From positions 244,245 through 308,244 of the forward strand of contig NZ_JAGINP010000006.1 of the NCBI RefSeq assembly GCF_017876155.1: a stretch of 64,000 nucleotides of DNA, written 5' to 3'. Made by a program: the position numbers and the translations under genes. The notes beneath the pieces were generated by a model. The model was not told the DNA's origin. It saw only the letters and a list, made by a program, of their open reading frames with translations, and did not search any database. Source of the DNA: Azospirillum rugosum (GTDB lineage: Bacteria > Pseudomonadota > Alphaproteobacteria > Azospirillales > Azospirillaceae). This document shows, in pieces, positions 49,494 through 57,117 of the stretch. Positions within the stretch are counted from its first letter, which is position 1. Each line of letters starts with the position of its first letter.

Positions 49494-49583
49494 GAACCGC
49501 GGGTGCTCCCGGTCAAGGCTCGCGCTGGCGCGCGCCCGCCCATTCGGGCGGCGTTGGCCTTGACCGGTGCGCGCCCGCGGTTC
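49494..49583 (-). ncRNA. Structured non-coding end of the IS110 element (candidate RNA)
   Basis: Three nested stems lie in the 162-bp segment downstream of the recombinase gene: GAACCGCGGG/CCCGCGGTTC (49494-49503 with 49574-49583), GGTCAAGGC/GCCTTGACC (49511-49519 with 49557-49565) and CCGCCC/GGGCGG (49536-49541 with 49546-49551). IS110 elements encode a structured bridge RNA in a non-coding end, so this is one candidate. The upstream end is the other. It could also be a terminator. Confidence 0.35.
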
Positions 49584-49629
49584 GAAGGGTTTGGCATGCG
49601 GTCGGCGACGCGCGCCGACCGTCGGCTTC

Positions 49630-50574
49630 TCAGCCGGCCTTTTCGACCCACTCCTGGCCGGTGGCGAGCATGGCGTTGAGGCGGACGATCAGCTTGCGCA
49701 TGCAGGCGGTGAGCGCCACCTTGGGCGGCTTGCCCCGCTTGATCAGCTGCGCATAGAACTCGGCCAGCACGCCCGTGCGTGCGCGGGTCGCCGCCCCCAG
49801 CGCCGCCATGTACAGCGCTTGTCGGACATCGCCGCGGCCGCCGGCGATGCGGCGCGGGCCGTGGCGCCGCCCGCTGTCGTCGGGATAGGGCGCCACCCCC
49901 AGCAAGGCCGCCGCCTGCGCTCCGGACAGCCGCCCCAACTCCGGCATCCGCACGGCCACGGTGAGCGCGGTCAACGCACCGACGCCCGGAGCGCTGCGCA
50001 ACGCCTTGACCGTCTTCGCCAAGGCCGCGGCCGCCCGGGTCCGCCGGGCCAGTTCCGCCTCCACGCGCTCCACCGCCTCGTCCAGCGCTTCCAACGCCGG
50101 AGCGGCCAAGGCTTGCAGGTCCTCCGCCAGCCGTCCCAGGCTCTTCCGGAGGTCGGCCCGCTTGTCCACCAGCAGACGGCGCATCCCCAACAGCCCGGCC
50201 AGTTGCTCGCGCTCTCGGTCCGCCGGTGTGGCGGGCGGCAGGAACCGGGCGGTGAACTCGGCGATCAGCGCGGCGTCGAGGCGGTCGGTCTTGGCCCGCT
50301 CGCCCTTGGCCTTGGCAAAGTGGCGCACCCGGGCGGGGTCGAGCACGGCAACCGCGATGGTGGCGGCCTCCAGCGCATCACGCACCGCGCGCTCGTAACC
50401 GCCGCTCGCCTCGATCCCGACCAGCGCCACCGCGTGGCCCGACAGCCAAGTGATCAGGGCGCGCCGGCCCGCCTCGGTGTTGTCCACGCGCCGGCATTGC
50501 CCCGTGGGATACAGCGCAACATCGAGGCAGTCCTTGCCACAATCGATGCCGACGAACACAGCGCTTTGTGTCAT
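49630..50574 (-). CDS. IS110-family recombinase/transposase
   Basis: DEDD recombinase of 314 residues. The N-terminal RuvC-like domain has FVGIDCGKDCLDVALYP, LVGIEASGGYERAVRDALEA and the DEDD region AKTDRLDAALIAEF. The C-terminal Transposase_20 domain has LRSAPGVGALTALTVAVRMP, GVAPYPDDSGRRHGPRRIAG and the Ser region. The reading frame is intact from ATG 50574, preceded by AAGGAAGGAAC. Confidence 0.96.
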   Translation of the reverse strand: MTQSAVFVGIDCGKDCLDVALYPTGQCRRVDNTEAGRRALITWLSGHAVALVGIEASGGYERAVRDALEAATIAVAVLDPARVRHFAKAKGERAKTDRLDAALIAEFTARFLPPATPADREREQLAGLLGMRRLLVDKRADLRKSLGRLAEDLQALAAPALEALDEAVERVEAELARRTRAAAALAKTVKALRSAPGVGALTALTVAVRMPELGRLSGAQAAALLGVAPYPDDSGRRHGPRRIAGGRGDVRQALYMAALGAATRARTGVLAEFYAQLIKRGKPPKVALTACMRKLIVRLNAMLATGQEWVEKAG

Positions 50575-50758
50575 CCTTGTGTTCCTTCCTTGTGGTGCGG
50601 GCTCACGGCCCGTGCAACCGTTCGGACTTCAAGGAAGGCTGACCGCCCTCACGCTCTCATACGGCCTCGCGGCCCAGGGGTTTACAGGGTCAGTCAACCC
50701 GGACGGCGCGCGGCCAACGCGCCGTCCGGACCCTTTGTAGCACTCTCCAGAACACACA
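50575..50758 (-). other. Upstream non-coding end of the IS110 element
   Basis: 184 bp between the element edge and the recombinase start. In the minus-strand direction it contains a strong hairpin GGACGGCGCG/CGCGCCGTCC and a smaller GGCCGCGAGGCC. The plus-strand heptamer AGGGGTT at 50677-50683 equals the first seven bases of the target immediately at the insertion core. In the IS621 type, the bridge RNA lies in this position. Confidence 0.4.
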
Positions 50759-51115
50759 AGGGGTTGGGGTGAGGGGTCGCTTACGGGCGGTAGCCCGGAA
50801 ACGAGTCTTTAAGGTTGAGCAACAACGAAGCTTCTGGCCGGCCGAGGCCGGCTGCCACCCTCACCCCAACCCCTCTCCCCTCAAGGGAGAGGGGCTACTC
50901 GCCTCTTGGCATACATATCCTGCTGCGAATGCGAAACGCGCCTGCGAGATATGTGAATGCCGTAGCGCCTTCGCGGGGATTGACGATGGTCCAATGGATG
51001 GACTCCTGTCGCCAACTGCGATGGTCCCGGAGAGGACCGCGCAGGCTTGACTTCCCCGTTCCGTCGTCCGACCCTGGGCCCGCCGTTTCCGATCGGGAGC
51101 GGCAACACAGACGCT

Positions 51116-51262
51116 TGTTCTCAGGGCAGGGTGAAAATCCCGACCGGCGGTAGTCCCTCGCGAGAGGGAGAGCCCGCGAGCGCCTAGGGCCCGAAAGGGC
51201 CTTGGGGTCAGCAGATCCGGTGAGACGCCGGAGCCGACGGTTACAGTCCGGATGGAAGAGGA
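51116..51262 (+). ncRNA. FMN riboswitch (RFN element)
   Basis: Conserved RFN landmarks appear in order: TCTCAGGGCAGGGTGAAAAT at the 5' end, CCCGACCGGCGGTAGT, a variable stem (CCCTCGCGAGAGGG), GCCCGCGAGCGC, GGTCAGCAGATCCGGTGAGA, GCCGGAGCCGACGGT and ACAGTCCGGATGGAAGAG. It binds FMN and probably represses ribB by terminating transcription or hiding the ribosome-binding site. A further GC-rich hairpin region (51270-51340) before the gene is a likely expression platform. Confidence 0.95.
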
Positions 51263-51405
51263 CGAGCCGGCCCCAGGCCGTGGCCCGCCGTAAAGGCGGG
51301 GCGCGACCGGTGGCCTGCGCCGGTGGTCGCCGGGGGGAAACCCTCGGCGCCGCCGGAAGACTCTTTGCGCCCTGATTCAGGCTCGCCCCAACCGGAGTGA
51401 GAACC

Positions 51406-52068
51406 ATGAATCAGATCATTGCCAGCACCAACCTCCTCGACCGCTTCGGCACCGCGGAAGAGCGCGTGTCCCGCGCCGTCGAGGCCATCCGCCGGGGTGG
51501 CGGCGTGGTCGTCGTGGACGACGAGGACCGCGAGAACGAAGGCGACGTCATCTACGCCGCCGAGACCATCACCACCGACCAGATGGCCCTGCTGATCCGC
51601 GAAGGATCGGGGATCGTCTGCCTGATCCTGCCCGACGAGCATCTGCGGCGGCTCGACCTGCCGCCGATGGTGGGTTCCAACACGGCCCGCTTCGGCACGG
51701 CCTTCACCGTCTCCATCGAGGCGCGGGAGGGGGTAAGCACCGGCGTGTCGGCGGCCGACCGCGTCACCACCATCCGCACCGCCATCGCCGACGGCTGCAC
51801 GCCGGACGACCTCGCGCGGCCGGGCCATGTCTTCCCGATCCGCGCGCACGCCGGCGGGCTTGCGGCGCGGCGCGGCCATACGGAGGCCACCATCGAGCTG
51901 ACCACGCTGGCCGGCCTCAAGCCGGCGGGCGTGCTCTGCGAGGTGATGAACCCCGACGGCACCATGGCCCGCCTGCCGGAGCTGGTGGCCTTCGCGGAGC
52001 GTCACGGCATGCCGATGGTCAGCATCGCCGACCTGGTCGAGGTCCGGCAGCTGCGTTCGGTCGCGTAG
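51406..52068 (+). CDS. ribB: 3,4-dihydroxy-2-butanone 4-phosphate synthase RibB
   Basis: Makes the four-carbon precursor of riboflavin from ribulose 5-phosphate. It has 220 residues from ATG 51406 with GGAGTGAGAACC upstream. Signatures: [20 protein letters not shown] (metal and substrate binding), [33 protein letters not shown] and [20 protein letters not shown]. There is no fused GTP cyclohydrolase II domain. Control by the FMN riboswitch 144 bp upstream is the evident regulation. Confidence 0.97.
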   Translation: MNQIIASTNLLDRFGTAEERVSRAVEAIRRGGGVVVVDDEDRENEGDVIYAAETITTDQMALLIREGSGIVCLILPDEHLRRLDLPPMVGSNTARFGTAFTVSIEAREGVSTGVSAADRVTTIRTAIADGCTPDDLARPGHVFPIRAHAGGLAARRGHTEATIELTTLAGLKPAGVLCEVMNPDGTMARLPELVAFAERHGMPMVSIADLVEVRQLRSVA

Positions 52069-52119
52069 CGCCGGAACGGGGGCTTCGCTTGCGCGGCGGA
52101 GCCCCCGTCCACCTTGTTT

Positions 52120-52968
52120 TCAGTTGCCCGCCAGGACGGCCAGGCAGGCGGCCGGCGGTGCGGGAATGGGCTTGGGCTGGCGGGGGACCGGCGTCTCTTT
52201 CGGCGGCTCGAACCAGCTCAGCAGTTCCTGCCCGCAGCCGTCGCCCGGCGGGATGGAATCTTGCGACAGGCAGGCCGTCGCGCCGGCCGGGCAGTCCAGC
52301 CGCACGTGGAAATGCGAGTCATGCCCGGCCCAGGGGCGGATCTTGCGGAGCCAGGAGCGGTCGCCGCGCTCCCCCGCGCAGAGGGCCAGCTTGATCGCCG
52401 GGTTCACGAAGACGCGCGCGACCTTCGGGCTGGTCGCCGCCAGTTCCAGAAGGCGCGCCTGCCGGGGGCCGAACCGGTCCGGGAAGACGCGCTGCGCCTT
52501 CAGGTTCACCATGGTCGGGAAATCCGTGCGCTCCCGATCCTGCCGCGCCAGGGGCGGCTCGTCGAGGTCGAACCACACGTCGACGTCGAGGCCGATCTGG
52601 TGGCTGGTGTGCCCCGTCTCCATCCGGCCGCCGAAGGTCTTCGACATGTCTCCGATGGCCAGCCGTCCGAGACGCTCGGCCGTGGCACGGCGGGCGAGGT
52701 CCTGGACGAAGGCGACGGTGTCCGGGTGCCCGTGGTTGCGGTTCCGCGACAGGTTGACCGCCTGATAGCCGGTCCCCTCCGGCGGCAAGGTCTCGGCGCC
52801 GCGGATGCAGCCGTTGGCGTAGCCGCCGATCGGCTGCGCCGCGGACGGACGCGCCAGCGATGGCAGAGCTGCCGGGGTAATCGCCGGATCCGCGGCGAGG
52901 GCGCCGGCGGACCACGCCCCGCACAGGACCGCCAGCAGGGCGATGGAACGGCATCGACGCATGACCAC
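52120..52968 (-). CDS. mepA: Penicillin-insensitive murein endopeptidase (MepA-like)
   Basis: Periplasmic zinc endopeptidase that cuts peptide cross-links in peptidoglycan. About 282 residues from GTG 52968, chosen because AGGAGG lies 8 bp upstream; ATG 52962 is close. A signal peptide (RSIALLAVLCGAWSAGALA) leads the protein. Family motifs are RNRNHGHPDTVAF, FGGRMETGHTSHQIGLDVDV (zinc ligands His and Asp) and the distal WAGHDSHFHVRLDCP. A Pro-rich C-terminal tail follows. Confidence 0.93.
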   Translation of the reverse strand: MVMRRCRSIALLAVLCGAWSAGALAADPAITPAALPSLARPSAAQPIGGYANGCIRGAETLPPEGTGYQAVNLSRNRNHGHPDTVAFVQDLARRATAERLGRLAIGDMSKTFGGRMETGHTSHQIGLDVDVWFDLDEPPLARQDRERTDFPTMVNLKAQRVFPDRFGPRQARLLELAATSPKVARVFVNPAIKLALCAGERGDRSWLRKIRPWAGHDSHFHVRLDCPAGATACLSQDSIPPGDGCGQELLSWFEPPKETPVPRQPKPIPAPPAACLAVLAGN

Positions 52969-53056
52969 GGGCTCTTCCTCCTTGGACCGAACCCGACCGT
53001 AGCACGGAACCGGAGGACTGAGCGTTGCAAGCGTGGGACGAGGCGCGGAAGCTTGG

Positions 53057-53605
53057 TTATCCGCCCCGGCGGGCGGCGCGCTCCAGCTGCTCCGCCGTCT
53101 CGGCGGCCCCCATCGCCAGCGCGGCGTCATAGGCGGTGTTCCCGCCGGCGTCCCGGGTATCGGCGGAGGCGCCGCGCGCCAGCAGGAGGTCGACGATGGC
53201 GGTGCGGCCGAACATGGCCGCCGTCATCAGCGCCGTCCGCCCATCCGGCCCGCAGCCGTCCACGAGGGCGCCGGCGTCCAGCAGGCGCTGCACAACCTCC
53301 ATCTCCCCTTTGAAGGCGGCCGCGGCGAGCGGCGTCTGGCCGCGATCGTTGCCGAGGTTCGGATCGCCCCCATGCTCCAGCAGGACGCGCACCGCCTCCC
53401 CATGGCCGTGATAGGCGGCCAGCATGAGCAGGCTGTCGCCGCGCTCGTTGCGCAGGTTGGCGGGCAGCCCCTGGTCGAGCAGCTCGCCCAGTTCCCGGGC
53501 GTGGCCGCCGCGGGCGAAGCCGAACACGCGCGCGACGAAGGCGAGCGTCTGGTCGTCCAAGGCCGGCAAGGGCTTGCCGGCTTCCTCGCTTGGGTTCGTG
53601 CCCAT
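53057..53605 (-). CDS. Ankyrin repeat protein
   Basis: Protein of 182 residues from ATG 53605 (GGGGGGAGAG upstream). Residues about 45-175 form four ankyrin repeats with repeated signatures: RGDSLLMLAAYHGHGEAVRV, RGQTPLAAAAFKGEMEVVQR, DGRTALMTAAMFGRTAIVDL and AGGNTAYDAALAMGAAETAE. Ankyrin repeats mediate protein contacts; the partner is unknown. No signal peptide. Confidence 0.92.
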   Translation of the reverse strand: MGTNPSEEAGKPLPALDDQTLAFVARVFGFARGGHARELGELLDQGLPANLRNERGDSLLMLAAYHGHGEAVRVLLEHGGDPNLGNDRGQTPLAAAAFKGEMEVVQRLLDAGALVDGCGPDGRTALMTAAMFGRTAIVDLLLARGASADTRDAGGNTAYDAALAMGAAETAEQLERAARRGG

Positions 53606-53733
53606 TCTCTCCCCCCTTCCCCGCTGCCCCGTGTCCGAAGGGAACACGGGAACGCGCGGGTCGGTTTCGTGGCTCCGTGACGGATCTCCGGGCCCCTTGT
53701 TGTTGCAACGCAGCAAGCAGGCAGGAGAACGCC

Positions 53734-53922
53734 ATGGACCGGTCCTTTGCGGGAAGGGTCGTCGTCATCACGGGCGCGTCGAGCGGGATCGGCCGCGCCA
53801 CGGCCCATGCCTTTGCCGGGCGGGGTGCCACCGTCCTGCTCGCCACGCTGGCGCTGGTCGGCGTTCCGCTCGGCCTGATGGCGTCGCGGCAGTGGCGTTC
53901 CGTGCCCGGCCACCGGGCGTGA
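53734..53922 (+). pseudogene. Short-chain dehydrogenase remnant with internal deletion
   Basis: A 62-codon frame begins as a normal SDR (FAGRVVVITGASSGIGRATA HAFAGRGATVLL) with the TGxxxGIG nucleotide motif. It then passes directly into LATLALVGVPLGLMASRQWR, which resembles the hydrophobic C-terminus of SDR proteins. The central catalytic region with Ser, Tyr and Lys is missing. This looks like an in-frame internal deletion of a roughly 300-residue gene. GCAGGAG precedes the ATG. Confidence 0.7.
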
Positions 53923-53964
53923 GCCCGTCACCGCATCCTTCACTGTCGGATTGGAGCCATCACA

Positions 53965-55069
53965 ATGGCGGAGCGGATCACGCTCGTGCTGTCGGGGGGA
54001 AGCGCGCTCGGCGCCTACCAGGGGGGTGTCCTTGAGGCGCTGGATCACCGGGGTTTGCAGCCGGAGCGGATCGTCGGGACCTCCACCGGCGCCGTCAACG
54101 CCGCCATCTTCTTCGGCAACCCTCCCGAAACGCGCGTGGACCGCCTGCGCCGCTTCTGGGACAGCGCGGCGCGGGACGGGGTTGCGTGGCGTTTTGGGGC
54201 CGGGCTCTGGACCGATGCGCGGGCGCGGGTCCTGCCATCACCGCTCTTGGGCAGCCCCACCGTCTTCCGACCGCGCTTTCCGGGCGGGCTGTCCCTGTTG
54301 CCGGGCATGCCCGGCGACACGAGCCTGTACGATCTGGCCCCCCCTGCGCGCCACGCTGGAGCGTGTGGTCGACTTCGAACGCCTGAACGGCGGGGATGTG
54401 CGCCTGACCATCGTGGCGGTGGACGTGACGACCGGCGAGGAGGTCCATTTCGACACCGACAAGGTGCGGCTCGGCCCGGACCACCTGCTGGCCTGCAGCG
54501 GCTTCATCCCCTTCTTCCCGCCGGTGGAGATGGACGGGCGCCTGCTCGGCGACGGCGGCATGGCCGCGAACCTGCCGCTGGAAGCCGCCCTTGAGGAGCC
54601 CTCAGACGAAGACCGGCTGTGCATCGCCATCGACCTGTTCCGCCGTTCGGGCGGCCGTCCGCGGACGGTGGGGCAGGCCATGGACCGGCAGCTCGACCTG
54701 CTGCTCAGCAGCCAATCCGCCCAGGCGGTCCGGTCCTTGCGGCGCGTCCACGAGCTGCGCCGCCACCTGCGGCGTCTGGGCGAGCGGCTTCCGGAAGGGC
54801 GGCGCGGCGACGCGGACGTCGCCTCCGCCCTGGCGGAGGGGGCGAAGGACGGCGACGGCGCGACCACGCTCCTGCTGCTGAGCCTTGCCCCGGTTTCGCG
54901 GGATGTCGAACTGCGGGCCTTCGACTATTCCCGGCCGGTCCTGGCGGAGCGCTGGGACGCCGGACGGGCGGCGATGGAGGCGGCTCTGCGCGGCCTGGAC
55001 GGGCAGCGCGCGGCGCCGGGGGAGTTCGCCGTCCGGCTGGCCGGCGGCGAGGCGGCGGGCGTCCAATGA
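53965..55069 (+). pseudogene. Patatin-like phospholipase gene with a frameshift in a C7 run
   Basis: Patatin family lipid acyl hydrolase. The first frame (from ATG 53965) has the oxyanion motif SGGSALGAYQGG and the nucleophile elbow GTSTGAVNA. The second frame carries LTIVAVDVTTGEEVHFDTDK and the catalytic Asp in LLGDGGMAANLPLEAALEEP, ending at 55069. The frames meet at a run of seven C residues at about 54338-54344; six would restore the expected LYDLAPLRATLERVVDFE. It is either a true frameshift or a sequencing error. Without it, the protein would have about 367 residues. Confidence 0.85.
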
Positions 55070-55287
55070 GAGGGCAGCGGCAGCCTTGTGCCGTCACGAA
55101 AGCGATATCGGCCTTTGTCCCCCGGCGTATGTCCAGCGGGTCGGAGTGCCGAACGGTGCGCGGTCTTGTTGAACGCGTGCCTCCCGCTCCTCGAGGCATG
55201 TCTCGGACCGATGCTGGGGAGGGGGCCGTGCCGCGTCCTGCACGGCTCCCTCGTCGGGCGGTCGCCGCTCGATGATCGTGGGGGTCG

Positions 55288-55521
55288 TTAGGCTCCCTTT
55301 CCGGACTTCGCCGCTCCCGCGGGGCTGCCCTCCGCAACGGGGTCAGCCGGCTCGCCCTGGGACTCGCTCCGGTCCGGACTCCGGGCGTTGCGGGCTTTTT
55401 CGCCTTGGGCGAACGAACGGGCCGATCGGCGGAGGAGGCGGGACTGCTCGATGGCCTCCTGCGCCCGCCGCATGAGGTCGTGATGCCGCCGCTTCAGAAA
55501 CTCGTATTCCCGATCGTCCAT
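55288..55521 (-). CDS. Small hypothetical charged protein
   Basis: Product of 77 residues: a helical, charged N-terminal half (DDREYEFLKRRHHDLMRRAQ) and a disordered, Ser/Pro/Gly-rich C-terminal half. No family recognised. It is divergent from the Crp-like gene by 91 bp. The gap 55070-55287 after the patatin gene shows no further gene. Confidence 0.55.
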   Translation of the reverse strand: MDDREYEFLKRRHHDLMRRAQEAIEQSRLLRRSARSFAQGEKARNARSPDRSESQGEPADPVAEGSPAGAAKSGKGA

Positions 55522-55612
55522 GGTTGGGACACCCCCTGCTCCTGATCATCGACGATGCAGAATAGGGGGCGCTGCGGCGACGGTCGGTACGCTACCGCGC
55601 AGAGGGAGCCCC

Positions 55613-56341
55613 ATGGAAAGCCGCAATTTCATCCTCAGCAGCCTTTCGGCATCGGAGGAGGCCTTGATCCGGCCCCACCTGGAGCCCATAGCCCTTCCGC
55701 ACAAGCTGACGCTGTTCAGGCCTGACGAGGTCATCACGCACATCCACTTCATCGAGCAGGGGTGCGCGTCGCTGCTCAACACCCTTCCGGATGGCGACAC
55801 GGTGGAGGTCGGCACCATCGGCAACGAGGGGATGGTCGGCACGCCCGTTCTGCTGGAAGCGGACCGGATGCCCTGCCAATGCGACATCCAGATCCCGGGC
55901 AACGGCTGGCGGATGCCGTCCGCCGCGTTCAAGGCGGCGGTCCGCCAGAGCGACACGCTTCGCGGCAAGCTCCTGCGGTTCACCCAGGCGCACTTCAACC
56001 AGGTTGCCCAATCGGCGGCCTGCAACCGCCTGCACACCATCGAGGAGCGCTGCGCGCGCTGGCTGCTGATGTGCCGTGATCGCGTCGGCGACGATTTTCC
56101 ACTCACCCAGGAGTATCTGGCCATCATGCTCGGCGTGCGGCGGGCCGGCGTGACCGTCACGGCGAAGCTTCTGCAAAACGCGGGCTTGATCGCCTACACG
56201 CGGGGGCGCATCACCATCCTCGACCCGGACGGGCTGGAGGATGTCGCGTGCGATTGCTACCGGATCACCCGCGACGAATTCCGCCGCCTGATCCCGAAAG
56301 GGGAGGCCTATTCCGATCCCAGGGGGAAGCGGACGCCGTGA
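55613..56341 (+). CDS. Crp/Fnr family transcriptional regulator
   Basis: Regulator of 242 residues from ATG 55613. The N-terminal cyclic-nucleotide-binding-type beta-roll (HFIEQGCASLLNTLPDGDTV; GTIGNEGMVG) is followed by a dimer helix and a winged helix-turn-helix (LTQEYLAIMLGVRRAGVTVT) at about 155-215. No N-terminal iron-sulphur Cys cluster is seen, so it is not an Fnr-type oxygen sensor. The ligand is unknown. Confidence 0.9.
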   Translation: MESRNFILSSLSASEEALIRPHLEPIALPHKLTLFRPDEVITHIHFIEQGCASLLNTLPDGDTVEVGTIGNEGMVGTPVLLEADRMPCQCDIQIPGNGWRMPSAAFKAAVRQSDTLRGKLLRFTQAHFNQVAQSAACNRLHTIEERCARWLLMCRDRVGDDFPLTQEYLAIMLGVRRAGVTVTAKLLQNAGLIAYTRGRITILDPDGLEDVACDCYRITRDEFRRLIPKGEAYSDPRGKRTP

Positions 56342-56477
56342 CGAGGCCGTGGCGCTCAGGATGGCGGCGCGGCCGGCTTTTCGTCTACAATCCGGAACCG
56401 CCCACCCCTTCCAGAAGGCCAACCGGACCACCGACGATGCATGACGCCCTGCCTGCCGCCATCGTCGCGGCCCTTCG

Positions 56478-57110
56478 ATGAGCGCCGCGATGTCCGCCGC
56501 CCAGCCGCCGGCGACCGAGCGGCACCGGCTTTACGAGGACGCGCTCGCCCTGCTGATGGGCACGCTGTTCGTGGCGCTGGGCACGGCGATCTACGGGAAG
56601 ACGATGCTGCTGACCGGCGGAGTCGCGGGGGCGGCGCTGCTGCTCAGCTACGTGACGCCGTTCGGCTTCGGGGCGCTGTTCTTCCTGGTGAATCTGCCCT
56701 TCTACGCGCTGGCGTGGAAGCGCATGGGCTGGCAATTCACCCTGCGCACCTTCATCGCGGTGGGCATGGTGGCGGGATTCTCGCGGATGACGGACAGCTG
56801 GATCGGCTTCAGCCACCTCGACCCCGTCTACGCGACGGTGATGGGCGGCGCCCTGTGCGGCAGCGGCCTGCTGATGCTGTTCCGCCACCGCACCGGCCTC
56901 GGCGGCCTGAACATCCTGGCCATCTACCTGCAGGAGCGCTTCGGCGTCCGGGCCGGCTATTTCCAGCTGGCGGTCGACCTGGTGATCGTGGCCGCCGCCT
57001 TCTTCGTGCTGGAGACCGACCGGCTGCTGCTGTCGGTGCTGGGTGCTGCCATCGTCAACATGCTGCTGGCGATCAACCACAAGCCGGGCCGCTACCTCGG
57101 CGTCAGCTGA
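56478..57110 (+). CDS. YitT family membrane protein
   Basis: Protein of 210 residues of the YitT/DUF161 type with about five to six membrane helices. Typical segments are LMGTLFVALGTAIYGKTMLL, TGGVAGAALLLSY and the GTGLGGLNIL-like loop (RTGLGGLNILAIYLQ). The transported substrate is unknown. It starts at ATG 56478 and its stop is 7 bp from the convergent mutL. Confidence 0.88.
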   Translation: MSAAMSAAQPPATERHRLYEDALALLMGTLFVALGTAIYGKTMLLTGGVAGAALLLSYVTPFGFGALFFLVNLPFYALAWKRMGWQFTLRTFIAVGMVAGFSRMTDSWIGFSHLDPVYATVMGGALCGSGLLMLFRHRTGLGGLNILAIYLQERFGVRAGYFQLAVDLVIVAAAFFVLETDRLLLSVLGAAIVNMLLAINHKPGRYLGVS

Positions 57111-57117
57111 CGGGGAG

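Larger units (their letters stand above)
49466..50760 (-). mobile_element. IS110-family insertion sequence inserted in a palindrome
   Basis: About 1.29-kb element without long terminal inverted repeats, as usual for IS110. Its edges are set by comparison with the intact palindrome: the uninterrupted sequence GGGGGAGAGGGGTTGGGG is broken after GGGGGAG-AG (49467) and resumes at AG-GGGTTGGGG (50759). A dinucleotide AG (CT in the transposase direction) is thus present at both junctions, resembling the core dinucleotide of IS110 recombination. It has about 184 bp upstream and 162 bp downstream of the recombinase gene. Confidence 0.85.
49389..50972. repeat. Long palindromic element split by IS110
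   Basis: The left piece (49389-49467) carries GCTACGGCATTCACACATCT and then AAAAAGCCCCTCTCCCCTTG. The right piece (50759-50972) carries GGGGTTGGGGTGAGGGGTCG, a GGCCGGCCGAGGCCGGC core, the mirrored CCCTCACCCCAACCCCTCTC and then AGATATGTGAATGCCGTAGC. Joined without the insertion, the layout matches the inner layers of the intact element at 33126-33530. The remainder up to the FMN riboswitch (50973-51115) shows no gene. Confidence 0.85.
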
